Shown here: in pieces, positions 56,399 through 64,000 of the stretch
How the letters are laid out: every line of letters begins with the position of its first letter
How positions within the stretch are numbered: position 1 is the stretch's first letter
NCBI GenBank assembly: GCA_019843655.1
Contig: JACDQD010000006.1
Coordinates: 20,726,246 to 20,790,245, forward strand
Source: Lethocerus indicus
Lineage: Eukaryota; Arthropoda; Insecta; Hemiptera; Belostomatidae
Reading direction: 5' to 3'
Length of the DNA: 64,000 nucleotides
Notes under the pieces: generated by a model
The model's input: the letters and a program-made list of their open reading frames with translations, nothing else
What the model was told of the DNA's origin: nothing
Databases searched by the model: none
Position numbers and translations under genes: made by a program

Positions 56399-59300
56399 AA
56401 GTTGTAACTGCGGTTTTAATAATCTTGCGCAGTTAATCGAGAAGTTGGATTATTATGTTATTATCACTTAGTATGTGCTTATTACTTATTATCACATTAC
56501 TAGTATCGCTTATATTATTACTTTGTATGAATAATTGTTTCGAATGGTGTACAATAAATCGGTGAGGGCAAAGCATAATGTCTTTTTATTCTTTTAAAGC
56601 GTTTTCTTCAGAATTAATGTTTAAGAGTTGACTCAACTTCGTTTCTCATCGTATCGCGTTACAGAGACCGTCGTTAGACGGGGGTATACAAGAAGTGATT
56701 ATGAGAGGTAGCCATGTCATGGATATCATTAAAAGAGGAAGTCGGCGGGAAGAGGGTGGAAGCGGGAGAGAGTTCATTTGAAACCGATCCCTGGGGAGAA
56801 GGTGGGAGAGGATCGATACCGAAGGGGGGAGGATTTTTCCGGCAAATTTCCTTCCTGTAATCCTCCCTTCCATTGTGTGTACCTTAAGGGATTAAAAGCC
56901 ATTGACTCGTCCACCCACGGAACCACAATTACCAGTTCTCCATAACCGTGTAAAAAACATTTTTTATGGTCGAAGCTATCCCTAATTAAAAACAATGGAC
57001 TTTTAAGACAATAATGTCATTAAGACACTAAGAATGATTTGATATAAATAAATATTACGGGAATATTTATAAAATTTCATCATTCTAGTAATTACTCCCT
57101 CCATCTGTTTCCTTCTGTCTTCAAAACAGATCTTACCCTTTATTTATGAAACCTTCTGCTTTGTAACGACCTTAAGACTCATTTCATTCATTCTTAAATT
57201 TTCCAAAACATTGAAGTAGAACTCTAAAAGTGCCTGCAGTTTTATGAGATTAGAAAGAGAGTCGCGCCATAGATTAAATTCCGACGCCATCTGAACTAAA
57301 AGATGGCTGTCTTTTCATACAATAAATACAAGCAATAATATATCACGAATTTATGAGAATCGGCGCCGGAAAACTGATTCGCACGCCATTAAAAAAGTGA
57401 GATAAAGTTTCGCTCCGGTTTCAGTAGGGAGGGACTATCTGCGATAGAAGGCGCGGAGACTGTGAGAACCACTGACGAAGTTAATAATGATACATTGCGA
57501 GAAGTCCCGTCCCCCCGGATGACGGATCGCATGCCTCCCTACTCTACTGTCCACTACTTACAGGACAATAAAGAATATCGTCACGCTATACCCAATTCAT
57601 TAGTGGGAATAACCAGTGCAGAGATTTAACCAACCATTGAACTTAATTAATCCGCGAATTATTAATAATCTAAAGTTTTTTGTCAACAGAATGCTCTAAA
57701 ATCTATTCCATTTGACCATTTGAGTTGATTCAACCAATATTTATTTGAGTTTTCGAACCTGTGTTATTCCTATACTAATAACAATATTGAAAATATTTTA
57801 AATTATAATAAAAAATCACATCAGATTGTATAGCAACTGTCGTTTAAATTTCGAAACTAAAATCGGGATAAAAGGACGCGAAATGATTAATCGCTGGGCC
57901 GCATTCAAGCCGAATATTCGAGGTAATTTAGCAATTTCTTGCTTCTTTCCTTTGCCAGCTTCTACATAACCGGCAGCGAACGTGTCTTTTCGTGTCGATA
58001 TTGCCCACGGGGGTAGGAGAAATCGACAGGAAAGATTTCGGCCTAGAGGGGGAATGGAGCTAGGTAGCCGGGCTACAAAAGGCTGCAACAGAGCTAGCCG
58101 CTTCTCTCATCTCTGGCACGTTTTCAATAAACACTCGTTCTCTCCTACGCTCCCTCCATTCGCTATACTCCGCCTTCTCTCGCGTCCGCCCCCCCCCCCC
58201 AGAAGGGCGTTAAACTGTTTGGGGCCGATTGCCGGTTTTCGAAGAGATTTGGGCCCAATTTAATCCCGGACCGCGATAAAAATCCACGACCCGGCCATCA
58301 ATAACGTGCCCGGAGACCCTCTAACGCCCTTCATCTGCATGCGAAATGTCCCGGTACGCTAAACGCCCGCCTATCACTCCCTTATCCGCAGTAAAGTACC
58401 CTACTATGCGTAGAGGCCCGCTTGTATAAGCCTCATACAAGATTTTTAAAGTTATCAACTATCCATAGGTCTACAGAATAAGATCATTAGAACAAGAATA
58501 TTCGCCACTAAGTTGCGAAAGAGAAGATAAATTGATGAAGAAATGGCTGTATATACACATATATTGATCATGATGTCAGTACAGTAACTGAAGTGATAAG
58601 TTTGACAGATGTTTAAACGGAATTGGTGTTCCGTAATAAATAAATAAAAATTTATTTTTATTGTTTAAATATTCTTGGGAGCCCCTTCCCGGTGGCTTGT
58701 CAGCGGGTATCCCCACGCTCGTAGATGGAAAAATCTGTCCCTTCCTGACAGGGTTTATGAAAATCAGAATCGTGGATTATATTCGGGAGAGCAAAATTCA
58801 GTCGGTGGGAGGGGGAGGGGGGGATGGAGATGAGCCTCGATATATGCGGAGGCCTACCGCGGGAAAAAACCCACCTGCCTATAAATCCGCCCCTCTCGAA
58901 TATGCTTTTGTTACTCTCCTGTGCCCAATATGCGGCGCCCGAATCCGAATCCTCCCGCAGACACAGTCGATATCCAGATTTCGCGGTCGGAATGAGTTTT
59001 CGTGCAATTTCCAAACGGGCCGAACAGACGCGCCCCTGGTTAAAACCGATTCAATTTCCCCATCATTCGATTTCGGCCTCTTGCCATCATCATCAGCATT
59101 CAGTTAATAAATTAAACGCTAATACAGATACACTAAATTGTTCATTATATCTTTCAGAATTGAGAGAAACGTGTTAACGAATAATAAATGTCATAGACTC
59201 AATTTAAAGAGGAAACAATTCTGGAGGAATATTGCGCCGTCTTATTATTCACGAGCGCTCCATCAACTGGTTGTGCCGCAGAAGTTCTCGAAAATAGCGG

Positions 59301-59728
59301 TTTTTTTCCATATTCAGAGCGCGTAACTGGGAGCTCGGGTGTCGCGAACTGGAGTCGTGTTGAATAACGAGGCTGTCTCGTGGTCCTAGCCGGCGTAGGT
59401 GGAGGCACTCCCCTCGCTGCTAATCGATTGACAATGACAGAACTGGGACACGTTCGTCGGGGCCCGCTCCACTCCGACTACTTTTTCTTTGTCGGTTTTG
59501 CTGTTTTTCATTTCCCTCCGGTTCCATTCATCACATGACCGATGGCGGGATGAACTGGAAGGGACCCACCAATGCAGTCTTAGGCCAACAAATCGCGTGC
59601 AGCGGACTGTAGATATTATGCAGACAAAACTATATAAAATGCAAAATTTTGATTATGCATGCACATTACGTATTCACTTCAAACATTTCTGAATTCAGAA
59701 AAAAAATCGTCCTTTAAATTAAGAGTGA
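56399..59728. other. Non-coding stretch with GC-rich islands
   Basis: GC-rich islands at about 57960-58420, 58680-59070 and 59380-59580, and a C12 run at 58189-58200. The 148-codon frame at 58661-59107 is opposed by a 104-codon minus-strand frame over the same island and neither shows a domain. No family repeats. Confidence 0.5.
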
Positions 59729-59850
59729 TTTATAATTAGAGACACGGCTCTCTTGATGCTAGCCCGCACAGTCGGAGAGTCGTTCCGTTGTAGTATCTAG
59801 AGCGCCGTTTCATTTTTGCCAGTGATCGATGTCCTTTATCCGGTTATCCA
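59729..59850 (+). repeat. Hairpin-bearing repeat, first copy of a 1-kb-spaced pair
   Basis: Aligns with 60699-60820 from TTATAAT through the hairpin to CAGTGATCGATG and a TCCGG motif. The hairpin (59744-59808) is 65 nt: ACGGCTCTC against GAGCGCCGT (one mismatch), then GATGCTA against TAGTATC (one wobble). Confidence 0.8.
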
Positions 59851-60698
59851 ACGACTATTTACTTAGAATGTACTACCTAATTCAATTAGAGAGGCTTCTA
59901 AAATTTGATATTCCTATTTATGAATTAAAATTAAAATTGATGTTACAATGGGAATGTCGTATGTTACATATTCATTTCCTCATCTGCATTTTACGTACAT
60001 CACATTAGCTTTTTTTGTGCGTCAAGCGCATTTGTATTTCAGTGTTCTGCCCCTCCAACAAATCATCATTCTAACCGAACGATGAAGAACGTTTTCAGCT
60101 GAGAACGCTTGTGTCAATTTTAATTTTGGACTGAAATGGATCGTCAAATCGATTGAGGATGACGGTATTGGGACAGCATTGGCGGGGTCCCTCTTATTAT
60201 CTGGTTTCATTTCACAGGGACCCTCGTCGATTCATCATGGGCCCCCCGATATTGAATGTTGGCTCCCGTCACTGACATGATTCAAACAATGTCCGTTGTC
60301 AATCTCGGCATCGTTTTTTCTTGTTTTCATTAGCGTCGATTGAATTGTAACTTCAAATATCTGATACGAAAACCGAAGCCATTTTTAAAGAAACATTCAT
60401 TCGATTGCCATTATCAAAGTACGTTGGCGAAGAATTAATCACAATTATTACTATTATTATACGACAATAAATGCGTCCTAGTTAGTGATAAATAAAGAAA
60501 CAAGCATTAGTGTGCATTGCAGTAAAATCTGATGCCCCATCAGAAATACATAAAACCATACGAAATGAGCTTAATATTTAATTTCAGTGCTAAATGTATT
60601 TCAGAGTGTGAATATGTGTATTTATTACTAATTCGACGAATTGTGGTTAAAGTTAAAAGTCGGATAAATTAAAATATATTGAAAAATTCACGGTAACT
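59851..60698. other. Non-coding spacer between hairpin repeats
   Basis: AT-rich; nothing recognised. Confidence 0.5.
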
Positions 60699-60820
60699 TA
60701 TAATCAGGGATACGGCGCTCTTGATACTAACTCGCAACGCCGGAGCGTCGTGCTGGTGTAGTATCTTGAGCGCCGTGGCTTCTTTAACAGTGATCGATGC
60801 CTTCTATCCGGGCATCAAAT
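60699..60820 (+). repeat. Hairpin-bearing repeat, second copy
   Basis: The hairpin (60712-60776) is the longest of the set: ACGGCGCTC with GAGCGCCGT (9 bp, perfect), a TT/TT internal loop, GATACTA with TAGTATC (7 bp, perfect), and an apical stem CGCAACGC/GCGTCGTG (one mismatch, one wobble) closed by CGGA. About 23 pairs fold in 65 nt. It shares TACGGCGC and TAATACTA/GATACTA motifs with the 33.9- and 35.9-kb hairpins. Confidence 0.85.
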
Positions 60821-63800
60821 GTACCAGCTTAAATAACAACACAGTTAATTTAACGTCTCCTAATTTACTAAGAACCGCTTTTTATCTGATTTATTAGTTC
60901 TAGTTTCAATTGTTATTACAATGATTATACAATACATACCATACACAACATTATTGTCATTATAGAGAATAGACAACTGACATTTGATTTTATGTTCATT
61001 AAGTTGACTCAGTGAGCTGTAAAAGATTGGAAATATTGAAAAATTTACGTCAAACGACATTCGCCTTTGTTTTGCCGGTCGTATATTTCCCGGGCGTCGT
61101 TCTTTCGGAACAGGTACAAGGTACAAGGGGAGCCCTTTGATATCCGGGGGGGCGTCAAATTGGCGCAAGGTTACATTATGAAGGGGACAAAGGGCGAGTC
61201 AAAATCAGACATTTTTTTTCATTCTGAGAGGGACCCTCGTCAAATCCTTCGGCCCTTCGCTTTCCGCAAAACTCGATATTCTTGCTCTAAAACCATCCCC
61301 TTTCCACGGTACTTTTCCAATATATCAAAACTTCCGCCTCAACGAAAAAACCTCTTGCGCCCCGAGCTAACTTGGAAGGCCATTTAAACAAAAAAAAACA
61401 AAAGAAAAAGAAACAGAAAAAAATGTATTTATTAGATAGTAGGTTCGACAGTTATAAATCACGTCTCGGGGTCAAGCCTCCGAGACTGGGGGAAAATATG
61501 GGGCGCTCTCTCTAATTACGAAATGACGGATACCGAAGCTCCCACCGACCCCCTCTTCATCGCCCACTCTACGCCCCTCTCTCGGGCCTTAATGCGAAAA
61601 GTTATAGTTCTCTCTACCCCGCTCCCATCATCCCAGATTTTCGTTTTATTAATATCTTATGCTAAATAGGACTGTTTGAATTATGAGCTGAGCTTCGTGC
61701 CCCCACTCCTCTTCTGCGCAACTGACTCTCTTTAAAGAAGAATTCGGCGCTCAGTAGTTTGAAAAACAAGCTCTCCCGGACGCAGGTTTAAGGAAGGGGA
61801 CAGGCGCGTCATTTCGGGAGGGGTGGGAAAATTGCCTCTACCCAAACAAAAAAATATAAGAATAAAAGGTCCGGGAAAACATTTGAATTCCAGACTTACC
61901 CTTTATTGTGGCGGGGAATACAAAGGGGAGTTCTGGAAGGGGGGGGGTCCACCTGAATGCAAATTGAATGAAGTCAATGTTGCAAAGTTGTAGGTTGCCG
62001 TGAAGTCCGCCCCATTCCCACAGCCGGCCTGATTCGAGCATTGTTTATTTATCGAGTAGGGCCCTGTGCGTGTTCCCCTCCAGCAAATTAATAATTGGCC
62101 AGTTTTATTACGGGGGGCGCCCACCATTCTGTCCTGTGTATTGCAATCGAACATTTCCAAGATGTCGGTGGGTAGCGCACGCTCGGATTTTCAGTGCTAT
62201 TGTCTCCTGACCATCGCAAAATGAAGTAAAATATACTTAGAATTACTTAGAAATAAATTACAAAAATAAATACTCAAATAATTCCAAAACACACGTTATA
62301 GTGAACATTACAGAATATATTAATACTAACAGTATTGTACAAGGGCAATACGAATTTCTGCTTCAATTTTCTTCCACGCTGGGAATAGTAGGTCAGAAAA
62401 ATGTTGCTAATGATATTATATAATATTTAGTTAATTGCGGAGTTAAAATTCGAACTAATATTCGAATTCTTTAAATGTATGTATGACTCGTTGAACGAGT
62501 TTTGAAAAACGCACGGCTTCATGTAAAAGCCTCAGAATAGTTCATATTATATTTGGGGAATGAATACGAAGCAGCTCCATACACTGGATTCGGGTCCTTA
62601 GCTATACAACCCTCATTAATTTCCGGCGTTAATTTACAAGGAAAATACCGACGATGCTGAATTTTAAAGTAAATATTTGGATGTTAAATTGCATCCAGGT
62701 ACGTTTCTCGGACGTCGAGCAAACACGGAATTACCCCGGCCACCCACCAAGTATTACCCATTATCGTTATGATAATAACAATAACTGATAAATTATAATC
62801 TACTGTTAGATGTGCATGAGCGGGTATAATTTCGTAAAGAAAATACTGCAGCAAAGAACATTGACTAATTTCGGTATTAGAAATTAATGTGGGAATATGA
62901 CTATGTAGTCATCACTTGAACCTTATCTCCGAGTAAAACATTTGTATTATTTATCCTTTAATTACATAGTGAGCCCTGGTTATATAAGTCCTAAATGAGT
63001 TCTCCCATAATACAGCCACCCATTTAGCTCAAAATCCTTAAGCCCATTTACAAGAATTGCTGACTATATAGCATTACATTAAGGCTCTTTTTTAAATAGT
63101 AAGGTATAGAAAGAAATGTGTCGGTACTGTGTCGGAAATATTTCGATACATTCTATTGGATATATGAAATAGAATATGCTTTGTAATTAATCTGGAGCGG
63201 TCCAGCTGTTGATAGTATTGGGGTTGATCAATGTTCCGGACCAGTACGCGTAGCTGTTGTGGAGACCGGTGGTATTGTGTCTGCTCTGTTGATAACGAAC
63301 CAACCGACCGGCCCGGGTGAGGGGGGGGACCTGCAATAGAAAGAAACTTCAGCAAATTGAAAATACGATTCGTTTCCGCTGAGGTGAAACTAAATAGGAT
63401 CGTTCAAGGGTTACATCTCTTGCTATTGCAATCCCCCCCCCCTTCCCCGGCCCCGCGCCACTTCTACAACCCCCTTACCAATTTTCGTTACATGCGATTC
63501 TTTCCCGCATTACCCGTTGCGCTCGAGCGGGGAGAATCCCCTCCCGGAATCGTCCTCCATCAAAAAAGGAGTTCGGGAACGGTTCTTTCTTCAACAATCG
63601 CCGAGCCGGAATTTCTCGTAACGTCGAAATTTAACTCAACCAGAAACGGTGTATCCAATGAAAGAGAAAAGTGAACACAATGATAGCAATTTGGGACGAA
63701 AACACGACGAGGTTAAACCCGTTCGACCGAAATAATAATAAAATTATTTAAAAGTTTTGAAATTAGCCCCACTCAGATATTACTAATTCGTAGTTACTTG

Positions 63801-63893
63801 TTGTGATAGTAATAGTTTATAATTTCTTACTACATTACTTACAATTAACAATACATATTTCCAAATCGTGGTGAGCAAAGCGTGGAACACTGA
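60821..63893. other. Non-coding stretch with GC-rich islands
   Basis: GC-rich islands at about 61050-61380, 61480-61810, 61880-62200 and 63200-63660 alternate with AT-rich sequence. The frame at 63357-63674 is GC-driven, with a C-run. No repeat family members found. Confidence 0.5.
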
Positions 63894-63921
63894 CGATTGC
63901 GATTTCGGCAATTCGCAATCG
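63894..63921. other. Perfect 9-bp inverted repeat
   Basis: CGATTGCGA (63894-63902) pairs with TCGCAATCG (63913-63921) around a 10-nt loop. It could be a palindromic protein-binding site or a hairpin; single copy in the window. Confidence 0.5.
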
Positions 63922-64000
63922 CCGGCATAATCAGATGAAAATTAACGGCCGGAGATAATTCGCGGGGCGTTTAATCGCGGTTGAGCCGGTTGAGCACGCG

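Noticed and set aside
58661..59107. 148-codon plus-strand frame
   Set aside because: Opposed by a 104-codon minus-strand frame and another plus frame over the same GC-rich island; no domain or splice context.

Overview
The window looks like non-coding DNA from an arthropod nuclear genome, most likely an insect. It is AT-rich with scattered GC- and CpG-rich islands. There are no operons and no long open reading frames (the longest is 163 codons and looks spurious). It carries microsatellites, minisatellites, and decayed pieces of a Jockey-like non-LTR retrotransposon whose residual protein matches the C-terminal part of insect Jockey-type ORF2. I cannot name the species; a hemipteran or similar insect is a guess. 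No rRNA, CRISPR array, prokaryotic gene or convincing tRNA was seen. The likeliest reading is intergenic or long-intron sequence.

Layout. 0-2.2 kb: unremarkable. 2.2-3.3 kb: a 70-bp minisatellite split by an interspersed element. 3.3-14 kb: mostly unique sequence with one strong hairpin (4.26 kb). 14.0-14.4 kb: a 5'-truncated Jockey-like insertion with target-site duplication (TSD). 14.86-15.14 kb: a candidate proline-rich exon. 16.4-20.3 kb: a repeat-dense block with three copies of a hairpin-bearing repeat (called HR here) and a broken retrotransposon fragment. 20.3-28.7 kb: unique sequence. 28.7-30.2 kb: another HR copy flanked by copies of a second, exon-like repeat (called MPKK here). 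33.8-36.4 kb: MPKK and HR-type hairpins, an 87-bp direct repeat and a candidate terminal exon. 37.4-37.9 kb: retrotransposon fragment joined to an HR tail. 42.2-42.8 kb: the best-preserved retrotransposon insertion, with a 12-bp TSD and poly(A). 50.6 kb: a candidate 84-nt exon. 56.1-56.4 kb: a 36-bp minisatellite with three-unit higher-order structure. 59.7-60.8 kb: two copies of a repeat carrying the same class of 65-nt hairpin.

Most notable: a compact hairpin of about 65 nt, bounded by ACGGCGC/GCGCCGT, recurs eight times in at least four different flanking contexts, with arms that often still pair despite sequence change. I do not recognise this family. The retrotransposon insertions are ordinary L1-style truncated copies. 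Candidate exons rest on splice-site and frame evidence only and may be false. The GC-rich islands between repeats are possible regulatory sequence, but nothing in the window alone proves that.
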